This document shows positions 6,845-14,831 of a DNA stretch of 64,000 nt, in pieces. The translations under genes were made by a program, and so were the position numbers. The stretch lies in the IMG/VR virus record IMGVR_UViG_3300011115_000874, positions 62,001 through 126,000 of that record. One strand, 5' to 3'. Every line of letters begins with the position of its first letter. Within the stretch, counting starts at the first letter, position 1. Source of the stretch: a virus. The notes below the pieces were generated by a model. It searched no databases and had not been told where the DNA came from. It saw only the letters and a program-made list of their open reading frames with translations.

Positions 6845-7228
6845 TTATAACTTTATTTCAAAACGGTTTCGCATTTGTTCTATCTTATCATCTGGGCATC
6901 CGTGGATGTTTTTACCATCATGTCTATTCTCTACTATAAGGCAAGATGTTTGATACCCATACTTCTCAGCCAATTCAAAGTAAGCATCCATTTCCCATTC
7001 TTGAGTGAATGTATTAGCAACTACAATCATACCTAACCCATCTTCCATGGAGTGTTCAACACGTAGTTTGCACCAATTATGTGCTTGTTTAAGCTTCGAA
7101 GCATCAAACTTATATTCACCATCTCGCATAAAATATTGATCCGCTTCAAACATATAACAGCCTAATGACTTAGCTAGTGTTGATTTACCCGATCCAGGTA
7201 ATCCTCTTAATAATATTAATTGTTTCAT
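6845..7228 (-). CDS. polynucleotide kinase-like P-loop kinase
   Basis: A single-domain kinase (127 aa). Walker A GLPGSGKST at about residue 9, then FEADQYF and LKQAHNWC, typical of the AAA_33/PseT-N4BP2L kinase group that phosphorylates 5'-OH ends. The phosphatase domain of T4 Pnkp is missing. The start is ATG 7228; the longer frame reads through the promoter. It is first in the unit with the RNA ligase. Confidence 0.85.
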   Translation of the reverse strand: MKQLILLRGLPGSGKSTLAKSLGCYMFEADQYFMRDGEYKFDASKLKQAHNWCKLRVEHSMEDGLGMIVVANTFTQEWEMDAYFELAEKYGYQTSCLIVENRHDGKNIHGCPDDKIEQMRNRFEIKL

Positions 7229-7236
7229 AATGACTA

Positions 7237-7266
7237 AATATAACAAGAAATGATCTAGAAGCCAAA
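7237..7266 (-). promoter_or_regulatory. promoter for kinase and RNA ligase
   Basis: TTTGGC-N18-TATATT, 8 nt before ATG 7228, so the mRNA is probably leaderless or nearly so. Confidence 0.75.
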
Positions 7267-7267
7267 C

Positions 7268-7504
7268 TTAATCTTCATCATCGTCATCACCATATGGTGC
7301 TTCGTTCCATGTTTTGAATTGGTCGGCGCGTTCAATTTCTTCCCATGACCATTCATCTATTTCTTCCTCGTCTTTATATTTACTTATAATTTCAATTATA
7401 TGATGAGGTTTTAATGTGTGTCCACTATATATAACTCCACACAATTCTTTTTCAATTTCTTCTAATAAACTATTCTTATCCATTGGTTGTTGTGTATTCA
7501 CCAT
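7268..7504 (-). CDS. acidic unknown protein (78 aa)
   Basis: Not recognised. The helical N-terminus and very acidic tail (PYGDDDDED) stand out. ATG 7504 overlaps the preceding gene by 29 nt; ATG 7483 (MDKNSLLEE) is an alternative start with a shorter overlap. Confidence 0.65.
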   Translation of the reverse strand: MVNTQQPMDKNSLLEEIEKELCGVIYSGHTLKPHHIIEIISKYKDEEEIDEWSWEEIERADQFKTWNEAPYGDDDDED

Positions 7505-8426
7505 TATCTCTTAATTCGTATCCTATTGTTTCACTCTCTTCTCCTGTTACTGGGTTGGCTGTGATACCATATCTATCAGCTAATTCTCTAAGACTATAAC
7601 TTAAACTTGGTCTTTCTTTAAATCGATCATTATTAATTTCTTTAATATCATCATTACATAAATCATAATTTGTTTTCTTACAATTTCTTAAATCATTAAT
7701 TATAACATCTAAGACATGAGATGGTAAGTTAGATTCTGTTGAGTCAATTCTATCATCTACTTCATTCCAAAATGATGTTTCACGACTATGATCTTCATCT
7801 AAGTTTTTAAACGCAGCTACTTTAGCACCTGTTTTTTTACTCATAGTGTAAATCAAGATACCTCGTCTAGTATAATTGTGGTATTGGTATTCTTCACTTG
7901 TTGAGGCGGTGCACCATTTAGTTCCTGCTCCATACTTACAAGACGATTCATATGTTAATGGTTTAACCACTAACCACTCATCATCTTCATAAATTTTTAA
8001 AACAAATTTCTCTAAATCTTTATTAATCATCTTCAACTCAGCAACTGAGATCGCAGCCATTACTTCGTCTAATGATTTGTATGATGTAATGTCTTTATTA
8101 TCAATTAAATTTCTTTCATTTAATTCAACAAATCTATTCACCTCCATAAGAGTATTATCATTAACACTATCTAATGCGTCAGTGACCGCTACTAAAGTAG
8201 GTAATGGTAATTGTTTAACAAATTCTTCTTTAAAACCCATATCCACTAAAGTAGTAGTGTAACTATTTTTAATGTGGTCTTTATGAATCCGTTTATGAAA
8301 ATTTTGTTTATGTAGATTGAGTGTTAACTCAACATACTTAGTTTTTTCAAATAGAATGCTGAGTGCATCTATTACCCCTATATTCATGTTGGGGTTTTGT
8401 TCTTTTAATGTGCTTAATTTACTCAT
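7476..8426 (-). CDS. GTKWCTA-motif protein of unknown function (316 aa)
   Basis: The central segment holds YGAGTKWCTASTS (about residues 165-178) followed by a beta-rich region (RRGILIYTMSK, KVAAFKNLDED). I recall similar G-x-x-T-x-W-C-T-A proteins from other large phages and plasmids, all uncharacterised. The conserved Cys with nearby His and Tyr could be an active site, but that is speculation. The N-terminal 130 residues look helical. It is transcribed from promoter 8433-8462. Confidence 0.8.
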   Translation of the reverse strand: MSKLSTLKEQNPNMNIGVIDALSILFEKTKYVELTLNLHKQNFHKRIHKDHIKNSYTTTLVDMGFKEEFVKQLPLPTLVAVTDALDSVNDNTLMEVNRFVELNERNLIDNKDITSYKSLDEVMAAISVAELKMINKDLEKFVLKIYEDDEWLVVKPLTYESSCKYGAGTKWCTASTSEEYQYHNYTRRGILIYTMSKKTGAKVAAFKNLDEDHSRETSFWNEVDDRIDSTESNLPSHVLDVIINDLRNCKKTNYDLCNDDIKEINNDRFKERPSLSYSLRELADRYGITANPVTGEESETIGYELRDNGEYTTTNG

Positions 8427-8432
8427 AACCTT

Positions 8433-8462
8433 AATATAATAACCTTTATTTAAAATGCCAAT
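8433..8462 (-). promoter_or_regulatory. promoter for the GTKWCTA-motif gene
   Basis: TTGGC-N18-TATATT, 6 nt before ATG 8426. It follows the stop codon of the small membrane protein directly. Confidence 0.7.
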
Positions 8463-8591
8463 TTATTCTTCATCAAATAAATCCTTCCCATCATAATCAG
8501 GGTGATTTTTTTCCATATAATCTAATCCTAAAACCATTAACACCGCTATAATAGCTGCTAATGTAAATGAAATAATTGCTGATGCTATCAT
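8463..8591 (-). CDS. small single-span membrane protein (42 aa)
   Basis: ATG 8591 to TAA 8463. Residues 2-23 form one hydrophobic helix (ASAIISFTLAAIIAVLMVL) followed by an acidic tail ending in DEE. It overlaps the stop of the zinc-protein gene by ATGA. It could be a holin-like or regulatory peptide; no further evidence. Confidence 0.6.
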   Translation of the reverse strand: MIASAIISFTLAAIIAVLMVLGLDYMEKNHPDYDGKDLFDEE

Positions 8592-8815
8592 AAAAATAAT
8601 CTTTTAATAATTTCCCATTTTGATTTAAACTCTATTTTCTCAAACTTACCATTTACATTCACAACCCAAGCAAACATACTCTCACTCCAACGTTTGTAAG
8701 TACAATGTCTACATACTAAGTTCTTACCTTGATGTTGAGGTCGTTGGTATGGTCTAGGATTAGTTGTGAACATAAATAATGGATATATTCGTTTACAGTC
8801 AAAGCATTTTTTCAT
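8588..8815 (-). CDS. small zinc-ribbon protein (75 aa)
   Basis: It has two CxxC pairs, CFDC near residue 4 and CRHC near residue 35, the spacing of a zinc ribbon. The rest is basic and aromatic. Nucleic-acid binding is likely by class. It overlaps the DNA ligase stop region by 4 nt (ATGA). Confidence 0.7.
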   Translation of the reverse strand: MKKCFDCKRIYPLFMFTTNPRPYQRPQHQGKNLVCRHCTYKRWSESMFAWVVNVNGKFEKIEFKSKWEIIKRLFL

Positions 8816-9906
8816 TCGTAACTTTCTCTATCAATATTAATAACATATGGAAATCTTGGAACACCATCTGGTGTTAGATTAAAATACTTAACTGTAGCTG
8901 ATTTGCCAATCAATTCTTGTTTTTGTTTCCAAAGTTCTTTACATTCATCCCAACTATACTTAGGTGATGAATTGAATATATGACCTGTTTTACTTCTAAA
9001 TACAAATGAACCTACCATTCCTGTTTTATTACCTTCACCTTCAACTACATCTAAAATAGTATATTCTTCATCTATAAATGATTTATGTTTAAGTAATGAT
9101 TTAGAACGTTTTGATTCATATTCTTTATCTAAGCGAATCATTTGACCTTCATAACCTTGATTAACATACTCACTATACAAATCTATTAATAAACTCTCAT
9201 CTATAACAAAATGAGTATCTACTCGTTTACAACATTTAGGTAAATCTAAACTATATAATGTTTCAGATCGTTTACTAAACACCCCACTACAACTAGGTAA
9301 ATCATAAATGTGATATTGAATTTGTTCTTTACTTTTTTCTAAATCATCACTTGTTGGTTTAGTTTTTTTAACTAATGAACAAATAGCATTAAAGTCATTT
9401 GCAAACTTATCGGCATAAAGTTCTCCATCAAATATCAAATCAGGATTAGATTCAAATAATGGTTTCATTGCTTCATAAATGTGAGGTGCTGAAACTATTT
9501 TCTTACCATTTCTACTCCACATACCATCTGCTCTAACAATACATCTAATACCATCTAATTTAGGTTGTGAGTAAACAGGATAAATAATTTTATCTTTATA
9601 GTCTTCAAATTTATGAGCTAACATTGGATTGAAGAACTTAGGTGTATCAATATCACTTATTGATTCATAACTACCTAACTCTAATTTTTTAGTCCACATC
9701 GCTTGAGCCTCAGCTAATGCTTGTTGTTCAGGTGTTGTTTCATTTTTCTTACCAATGTTCTTACCAGAACAACAAGTCCATTCAGAAGTTGTTTTAACTC
9801 CATCATTGTAACCTGATATTGTTCTGAAACAGTTGTTTTCTACTTCAACGGTCCATTCATTGATTTTACCGTTTACTGCTCTTTTATATAATGTGTTTAA
9901 TTTCAT
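8812..9906 (-). CDS. ATP-dependent DNA ligase
   Basis: 364 aa. Nick sealing in DNA replication and repair. Motif I is QPKLDGIR with the AMP-accepting lysine (about residue 117); IFDGELY (motif III), EGQMIRL (motif IV) and LLKHKSF (motif V) follow, then an OB domain. The N-terminal 90 residues (INEWTVEV, YNDGVKTTSEWT) look like a WGR-type domain. It is much smaller than T4 gp30 and closer to short phage and viral ligases. Confidence 0.92.
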   Translation of the reverse strand: MKLNTLYKRAVNGKINEWTVEVENNCFRTISGYNDGVKTTSEWTCCSGKNIGKKNETTPEQQALAEAQAMWTKKLELGSYESISDIDTPKFFNPMLAHKFEDYKDKIIYPVYSQPKLDGIRCIVRADGMWSRNGKKIVSAPHIYEAMKPLFESNPDLIFDGELYADKFANDFNAICSLVKKTKPTSDDLEKSKEQIQYHIYDLPSCSGVFSKRSETLYSLDLPKCCKRVDTHFVIDESLLIDLYSEYVNQGYEGQMIRLDKEYESKRSKSLLKHKSFIDEEYTILDVVEGEGNKTGMVGSFVFRSKTGHIFNSSPKYSWDECKELWKQKQELIGKSATVKYFNLTPDGVPRFPYVINIDRESYE

Positions 9907-9912
9907 AGACTA

Positions 9913-9942
9913 AATATAACAAAGAATGGCCCGAAGGCCAAA
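9913..9942 (-). promoter_or_regulatory. promoter fused to a TTCG hairpin, for the DNA ligase
   Basis: TTTGGC-N18-TATATT with GGCC-TTCG-GGCC at 9928-9939. Only 6 nt separate TATATT from ATG 9906. Confidence 0.8.
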
Positions 9943-9968
9943 CATTTGTTATATAGAGGTGTGTGTTT

Positions 9969-10574
9969 TTAGCGCTTACTATGTAAATAATTACTCATTA
10001 TGTTACCTATTGCACCTGTCTTTTGACGAATGTATATCCACTCATCTTTAACTATTTTATGTTTCTTTTCAATATAATGAATACCCATAACACCTATGAT
10101 ACGTCCATCTAAATCAGTTAATGATAGTAAATAAATTGATTTACATTTACCACCAGTTGTTGTATTAAGTAAATATGAGTTAGTTGACTCAGCATCTTCA
10201 ATTATAACTTCTCCATTTTCATATAACTCAGATAATGGTTTATTAAATAATGATACAGGTATGTTTTGATAGATGTTTTTAACTGATTCAATGTTTGGGT
10301 TTAATACCTCATAGAATATAGAGAATTTTTGTATTGATTTACCAGTTGGGTAAAAGTGACCACCATTATGGAATTGAGCTATGAATATTTGATCACAATC
10401 CAACTCATCAAGCATAAGGTCTAATTGGTGTTCAATCTGTTCATTATACTTAATAGACTCAGGTAGTGGGTCTGATTTCTTTTTATCGACTTTTGCTTTA
10501 ACCCATTCTAACAATACAGGTCCTAACACTGATGTAATGAGTGCTATTACAACTGGTACTAAAATATCTATCAT
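9969..10574 (-). CDS. membrane-anchored GAF-like protein, lysis region (201 aa)
   Basis: An N-terminal membrane helix (about 3-24, DILVPVVIALITSVLGPVLL) is followed by a soluble domain with FIAQFHNGGHFYPTG and a closing strand-rich part (IIGVMGIHYIE) that resembles a GAF sensor fold. It sits 11 nt after the endolysin gene, so a role in lysis timing or as an unusual holin is possible but unproven. Confidence 0.65.
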   Translation of the reverse strand: MIDILVPVVIALITSVLGPVLLEWVKAKVDKKKSDPLPESIKYNEQIEHQLDLMLDELDCDQIFIAQFHNGGHFYPTGKSIQKFSIFYEVLNPNIESVKNIYQNIPVSLFNKPLSELYENGEVIIEDAESTNSYLLNTTTGGKCKSIYLLSLTDLDGRIIGVMGIHYIEKKHKIVKDEWIYIRQKTGAIGNIMSNYLHSKR

Positions 10575-10585
10575 CTCTGTTTCTT

Positions 10586-11410
10586 TTATTTTAATAAATT
10601 ATAGAACTCATTAAAATGTTTGATACGATCAGGTAAACCAATAGTACCACCATTAACTCGTTTAGTAACAGCGGTTACAGTTGCTTCATCAGCACCCTTA
10701 TCGCATATTGACCATAATTTATTTGAATCGAAGAAAAACGCTGCTGACGCTAATGGGTATTTAGTAGCAACTAAATCAGGATTAGCGACTGTATCTTCAC
10801 CTATGAATTTAGCAAAGTTTGTATAATTAGATTTACCAGTTAATTGGATATAACCACGTCCACGGAACTTATATCCTTCACCTGTTGATTCATCACCATT
10901 GCCCATTCTTGATCCGTAAACACGAGCTGCAATTTTTTCAGGTTGTTTAGCATATGAGTTAGCTAAGTCACCAGGAAAATATTTTCCAAATATTCTTTTT
11001 AAACCATCAACTGAGTAGTTTAAGTTTTCACTTATTGACTTAAACCCACCTGACTCGTGGCCACATTGTGCTAAGAAATGAGCTAAGCGAAGTGGAGTAG
11101 TGATATTAAATTTAGCTGCTGTGTCTGGTATTTGAGCTATTACAGCATCGGGAACGTGTCCTTTTAAAGCATCTAATTTAAATGAGCTAGGAGGAATAAC
11201 TGCTGACGCAGCGGGAGTTGGAGCTGTTGCTCCGAACATTTTACCCCACGTACCATCTCCTACAATGCCGTCAGCTGTTAGTCCGTTTTTAGCTTGCCAT
11301 TCTTTAACTTTTGTCTCAGTCATTGGTCCGAAACTTCCATCTGCTGACAAACCTAATAATGTTTGTAATTGTTTTACTTCCTCTCCTTTTGAACCGTTTT
11401 TAAGTAACAT
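10586..11410 (-). CDS. endolysin: peptidoglycan-binding domain plus GH19 lysozyme
   Basis: 274 aa from ATG 11410. Residues 1-60 are a PG_binding_1 domain (GSKGEEVKQLQTLLG, DGIVGDGTWG), a linker rich in Ala/Pro follows, and residues 95-274 are a chitinase-class GH19 domain with AHFLAQCGHESGGF (catalytic Glu) and GRGYIQLTGKSNY. It degrades the cell wall at lysis. There is no signal peptide, so export needs a holin. A GTG at 11437 would add nine codons, but ATG 11410 starts exactly at the binding domain. Confidence 0.93.
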   Translation of the reverse strand: MLLKNGSKGEEVKQLQTLLGLSADGSFGPMTETKVKEWQAKNGLTADGIVGDGTWGKMFGATAPTPAASAVIPPSSFKLDALKGHVPDAVIAQIPDTAAKFNITTPLRLAHFLAQCGHESGGFKSISENLNYSVDGLKRIFGKYFPGDLANSYAKQPEKIAARVYGSRMGNGDESTGEGYKFRGRGYIQLTGKSNYTNFAKFIGEDTVANPDLVATKYPLASAAFFFDSNKLWSICDKGADEATVTAVTKRVNGGTIGLPDRIKHFNEFYNLLK

Positions 11411-11423
11411 AGTAAATCGTTTA

Positions 11424-11437
11424 GTGATAAATATCAC
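11424..11437. promoter_or_regulatory. 14-nt palindrome upstream of the endolysin
   Basis: GTGATAAATATCAC is a perfect inverted repeat, 13 nt before the endolysin ATG. It contains the TATTTAT core seen before other probable late genes. It could be an operator or part of a promoter. Confidence 0.35.
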
Positions 11438-11444
11438 CTACTTT

Positions 11445-11762
11445 TTACTTCTTGCAATCACAGTCAACAATTTCTTCATCCATTCCTAAACAAAAAGCAA
11501 CCTGCCCTATAGCTGGTTTGTTATTAGTGTAGTACATAATCCCATTCTCAGTTATTACTTGCCAAGCCATATCAATGCTTTTATCTATATTTCTTTCTAC
11601 AGATACTACTCTAATAGGCCATGCCTTAGTAGTGTCAGTTGGAATAATTGGTTGGTTACTTATAGTAACTGTATCAGTACGAGGGATTAGAATTGGTTGA
11701 GGTGTAATTAAATTACAACTAATTAAACCTAAACTTAATAATGTTAATGATATTTTTTTCAT
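11445..11762 (-). CDS. lipoprotein (105 aa), possible outer spanin
   Basis: A signal peptide with lipobox LGLISC (lipid-anchored Cys about 16) is followed by a proline-rich stretch. The C-terminus carries a cysteine cluster (CLGMDEEIVDCDCKK). The position directly upstream of the endolysin makes a spanin or lysis accessory role plausible, but there is no inner-membrane partner beside it. Confidence 0.75.
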   Translation of the reverse strand: MKKISLTLLSLGLISCNLITPQPILIPRTDTVTISNQPIIPTDTTKAWPIRVVSVERNIDKSIDMAWQVITENGIMYYTNNKPAIGQVAFCLGMDEEIVDCDCKK

Positions 11763-11953
11763 CTTGATTCCACTTTTATTTGTTTTGCTTCTTCTTTATC
11801 TAATATAAATGCTAGGCCTGAACCTACAGCCACTAATAATGAGTTGTCATTAACGTGGCATACTTTGATTTCACCCCCATTACTAAATCTATTATCAATT
11901 GTCTCGATAACATTATAGACTCTAGGATATATCGTTACTTCACTTAACTTCAT
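11759..11953 (-). CDS. unknown small protein (64 aa)
   Basis: Not recognised. It is beta-rich (GEIKVCHVNDNSLLVAVGSG). It overlaps both neighbours by 4 nt (ATGA type), so it belongs to the phosphatase-lipoprotein-lysis transcript. Confidence 0.65.
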   Translation of the reverse strand: MKLSEVTIYPRVYNVIETIDNRFSNGGEIKVCHVNDNSLLVAVGSGLAFILDKEEAKQIKVESR

Positions 11954-12678
11954 AATATAGTTGGGTAATCACCTATTTTAAACTCTCCATCTTCATAAAC
12001 CAAAAACTTATTTGAAGTATCAAATGTATCAATAAAATAATATTTCCCACCAGTTGATTTACCTTCAATATCAATCTTTTTAACATGAGTATGACCTACT
12101 ACTTGAATATAATCTTCTTTCAAGAATGTATCTCGATTACCAGCCATTAATGCTTGAGGACGAATCCAAATTGGTGTTTGTGTTTTAGAATTACCATATG
12201 GGTCAATTCCATAAAACATAAACTTATTAGGTTGATACTCCCAAATAGCGTTTACAAAATCAGCTATTGTACCTGAATCTACTCCTGGTTCATATTTGTT
12301 TTGATATGTTAACCAATCACTTCCAATACCCGCATGTGTAAACAAGATATTATCTAATTGGTAACACATTTGTAGGTGGTGTTTATTTTCTTGAAGTAAC
12401 TGTCGGATTGCAGGTGCAGCACCTGCTTTATATCCTGAGTATGTCTCACCACCTGGGTAGTAATGATAATCATGATTACCAACTAACATAATTACCTCAC
12501 ACTCACCTTTCTCTTTAAACTCAATTATCTCTTTAAAGTTAAACATTTGCTCAGCAGGGCCAATATCAAAACTATCAAAGTAATCTCCTATAAAGATAAC
12601 TCGATCTGCTTGTTCTTGGAACACAATGTCTTTCCAAACATTGCGTCCATGAATATCTCCTAATACTATTGTTTTCAT
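11950..12678 (-). CDS. PPP-type protein/nucleotide phosphatase
   Basis: A metallophosphatase of 242 aa with the PPP order GDIHGR, GDYFDS, LVGNHDYH, THAGI and VGHTH. It resembles bacteriophage lambda protein phosphatase-type Ser/Thr phosphatases, though symmetric Ap4A hydrolases share these motifs. It lies in an overlapping gene chain leading to the lysis genes. Substrate unknown. Confidence 0.88.
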   Translation of the reverse strand: MKTIVLGDIHGRNVWKDIVFQEQADRVIFIGDYFDSFDIGPAEQMFNFKEIIEFKEKGECEVIMLVGNHDYHYYPGGETYSGYKAGAAPAIRQLLQENKHHLQMCYQLDNILFTHAGIGSDWLTYQNKYEPGVDSGTIADFVNAIWEYQPNKFMFYGIDPYGNSKTQTPIWIRPQALMAGNRDTFLKEDYIQVVGHTHVKKIDIEGKSTGGKYYFIDTFDTSNKFLVYEDGEFKIGDYPTIL

Positions 12679-13001
12679 TTTACTAATTTCTTAACTTTGA
12701 TTATGAAACGACGTTTAAAACATTTCATTGTAGTTGAAAATGTATCTACTGGTGTTTCAGTTCTTAACTCACTAAATGCCTTTTTCATTGCAACTTTAAT
12801 CTTAGGATTAATTTTAATCAATTCAAAGAATTTATCTAAATGAGAAGATGATTTTGAATTCCATCTACCATTATAAAACTCAGTTAATGTTACTCGAGTA
12901 TCACTTAATGTATCAAATAAGTAAACTGTAACTGTTTTTTCCCAACTGTCTGAAATGAATTGTAATTCTTGATTACCTGAAAGTGTGATTGATTTGCTCA
13001 T
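12675..13001 (-). CDS. unknown basic protein (108 aa)
   Basis: Not recognised. The N-terminus is beta-rich (SKSITLSGNQELQFISDSW) and the C-terminus is basic (CFKRRFIIKVKKLVK). First gene after promoter 13029-13058, in a context AATAAAAGTTATG. Confidence 0.65.
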   Translation of the reverse strand: MSKSITLSGNQELQFISDSWEKTVTVYLFDTLSDTRVTLTEFYNGRWNSKSSSHLDKFFELIKINPKIKVAMKKAFSELRTETPVDTFSTTMKCFKRRFIIKVKKLVK

Positions 13002-13028
13002 AACTTTTATTATTTTTTATTATATCTA

Positions 13029-13058
13029 AATATAACAAAGAAAGACCCGAGGGCCAAA
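13029..13058 (-). promoter_or_regulatory. promoter with embedded TTCG-type hairpin
   Basis: TTTGGC-N18-TATATT. The hairpin is GGCCCTCGGGTC (13044-13055). The gap to ATG 13001 is 27 nt. Confidence 0.75.
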
Positions 13059-13079
13059 CATTTATTATGAAAAGTTTAC

Positions 13080-13298
13080 TTAAAATGGAGTATCGTATTC
13101 AGTTTCTTCATTAGTTTTGAAATACTCTTTCAAAAACTGTTCAGGATACAACATTACATGACCTGTGTATTTAGGGTTAGACACTTTTCGTGTGTCATGT
13201 TTCCATCCGCCTTGTAATGAGGCAAGATATACTTTTTTACCTAATTCAGTTCCAGCTGCTTTACCTAAGAACTCATATAATGACATCATTTTATCCAT
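13080..13298 (-). CDS. unknown small protein (72 aa)
   Basis: Not recognised. It starts MDKMMSLYEFLGKAAGTELG and is followed by the promoter of the next unit. It overlaps the upstream gene by 8 nt. Confidence 0.65.
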   Translation of the reverse strand: MDKMMSLYEFLGKAAGTELGKKVYLASLQGGWKHDTRKVSNPKYTGHVMLYPEQFLKEYFKTNEETEYDTPF

Positions 13299-13545
13299 TG
13301 ATCACCTCCTCTAATGTTTTCCATTCTGCTTCTACTTCACCTTCTTCACTAAAGTTACCTGTAGCGATTGCTAAATAGATTACTGCGTTTTCATCTTTAC
13401 CAATTGCTACAGCTCCAAAGCCCTCACAAAGATAATAATTAGTCATTGTACTATTAGGCATTTCTGAAGCGATTGCTTCAATATCAAAATCCCAACCCAT
13501 TTCCGGATCATTTTTTTCGACCCATTGTTTGCTAAATTCAGCCAT
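13291..13545 (-). CDS. unknown acidic protein (84 aa)
   Basis: Not recognised. It is acidic, with a hydrophobic centre (CEGFGAVAIG, AVIYLAIATGNF). It heads a two-gene unit behind the terminator-promoter at 13569-13598. Confidence 0.65.
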   Translation of the reverse strand: MAEFSKQWVEKNDPEMGWDFDIEAIASEMPNSTMTNYYLCEGFGAVAIGKDENAVIYLAIATGNFSEEGEVEAEWKTLEEVING

Positions 13546-13568
13546 AACTTATTTTTTATTTATACTTT

Positions 13569-13600
13569 AATATAATAAAAATAGGCCCGAAGGCCTATTT
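13569..13600 (-). terminator. complete terminator overlapping a degenerate promoter
   Basis: AAATAGGCC-TTCG-GGCCTATTTTTAT forms a 9-bp stem with a T-rich tail, ending the 13623-14159 gene. A TATATT box stands at the usual position (13569-13574), but the -33 element reads TAGGC instead of TTGGC. This shows that the TTCG hairpins are terminators. Confidence 0.8.
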
Positions 13601-13622
13601 ATTTTTAATCTAGTTTTAGATT

Positions 13623-14159
13623 TTAATAATCACCTAAATCTCCACTAGACATACCTCTAGTGCTACGACCTGGCATACCCATTCTATCTATAGCAGGTAA
13701 ATCATCTTCCATGTTTGTAAGTGGTTTAGGTTGAAAGAAGTTCCTAGGATTTTTAGCTAATAACTCAGCAGCTACAGCTTTAGCTTCTTCATAAGTGTAT
13801 GGTCCAAAATCATATGGTATACTATTTTTTTCAATACCGTACATTTTCTTATCACCTCCCATTTCATCTAATTTTGGGTTTTTATCTAAACCCATTTGGT
13901 AATCAATTGTTTTATCTGAGTTACCCATATCTTTATATTCACCAGCATTTATGAATGTTGGTATTCCACTTATAACTTTAGTGAATTGAACTTGGTCAGG
14001 TAATTCATCTACAGTCACTACTTTATTAAACCAACGTACTTGACCTCCAGGCCCAACTTTAGCTATTACTTCGTCTTTAGAATAAGTGCCATAGTTGAAA
14101 TCATTTTCATTTTCAAGTAATAATTGATCGCGTCTCCATTTGTAGATATTAAATGCCAT
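13623..14159 (-). CDS. unknown protein, possibly virion-associated (178 aa)
   Basis: Not recognised. It starts MAFNIYKWRRDQLLLENEN, a short basic helix that resembles head-targeting leaders elsewhere in the window. The C-terminus is rich in Gly, Met and Ser (GMPGRSTRGMSSGDLG). It has no TTGGC promoter but an AT-rich motif TATTTATAATAAAAT (14171-14180 region). Late expression is inferred. Confidence 0.65.
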   Translation of the reverse strand: MAFNIYKWRRDQLLLENENDFNYGTYSKDEVIAKVGPGGQVRWFNKVVTVDELPDQVQFTKVISGIPTFINAGEYKDMGNSDKTIDYQMGLDKNPKLDEMGGDKKMYGIEKNSIPYDFGPYTYEEAKAVAAELLAKNPRNFFQPKPLTNMEDDLPAIDRMGMPGRSTRGMSSGDLGDY

Positions 14160-14170
14160 AGTTTTATTTT

Positions 14171-14180
14171 ATTATAAATA
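14171..14180 (-). promoter_or_regulatory. AT-rich late-type motif TATTTATAAT
   Basis: It lies 11 nt before ATG 14159. The same motif recurs before other genes that lack a TTGGC promoter (see findings). Confidence 0.35.
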
Positions 14181-14188
14181 TATATTTT

Positions 14189-14272
14189 TTAGAACAAATC
14201 ATCAAATTCTTTAGGACACTCAGAAATGATATGTTTCTTAACAAATCGTTTCCACCAATTATTCAATCTCAT
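14189..14272 (-). CDS. possible micro-protein (27 aa)
   Basis: ATG 14272 to TAA 14189, starting MRLNNWWKRFVKKH. It is basic and amphipathic, overlapping the end of the ClpP-like gene by 14 nt. It is too short to be sure; the gene density and lack of other content here support it weakly. Confidence 0.35.
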   Translation of the reverse strand: MRLNNWWKRFVKKHIISECPKEFDDLF

Positions 14273-14831
14273 CAACCATCCCATACTTAAGTGCTTCTTC
14301 TGCTGTGAGATACCAATCACGTCTTGATTTTTTAACATCATCTAATTGTTTTTGAGATATAGTTGAGTTTAATAATAAAATTTCATCATACTGTTTCATT
14401 ATACGATTACATTCATCTAAATCATCTTTAATAATAGATAATTTATCAAATTGAGGATAGCTATTTAAAGCTTCATGATACATAAATGTAGCATATTTAC
14501 TCGCTATACGTCTATGACCAACTGCAAATATTGGTAACCCCATTGACATAGCATAACCATAACAGTAAGTATGAATTGGTGTTCTAGAAGTTTTAATTAC
14601 ACCTATTAAAGCGAAACCATCATAAATTACTCCACCAAAACTATTAACAACTAATTTAATCGGTTTACGTTCAAAGTCTTTAGAGACTGAGTCTTGCTCA
14701 TCATCATATTCATTAGCGTCTAAAATAAATTGAATTACTTCCTCAACACTCTCATTATCAATATCATTACTTAAAATAATACTTCTAAATTGATCTTCTC
14801 TATCAAAATATCTATTTTTTCTGCTAGTCAT
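14259..14831 (-). CDS. ClpP-like serine protease
   Basis: 190 aa. ClpP/crotonase-fold peptidase with the nucleophilic Ser in GYAMSMGL (about residue 95) and the catalytic His in FMYHEA (about 120); the N-terminal oligomerisation strand region (IKLVVNSFGGVIYDG) is present. It may work with a host ClpX/ClpA-type ATPase, or act as a prohead protease as some phage ClpP relatives do. The neighbours are not head genes, so I prefer the first. Confidence 0.88.
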   Translation of the reverse strand: MTSRKNRYFDREDQFRSIILSNDIDNESVEEVIQFILDANEYDDEQDSVSKDFERKPIKLVVNSFGGVIYDGFALIGVIKTSRTPIHTYCYGYAMSMGLPIFAVGHRRIASKYATFMYHEALNSYPQFDKLSIIKDDLDECNRIMKQYDEILLLNSTISQKQLDDVKKSRRDWYLTAEEALKYGMVDEIE

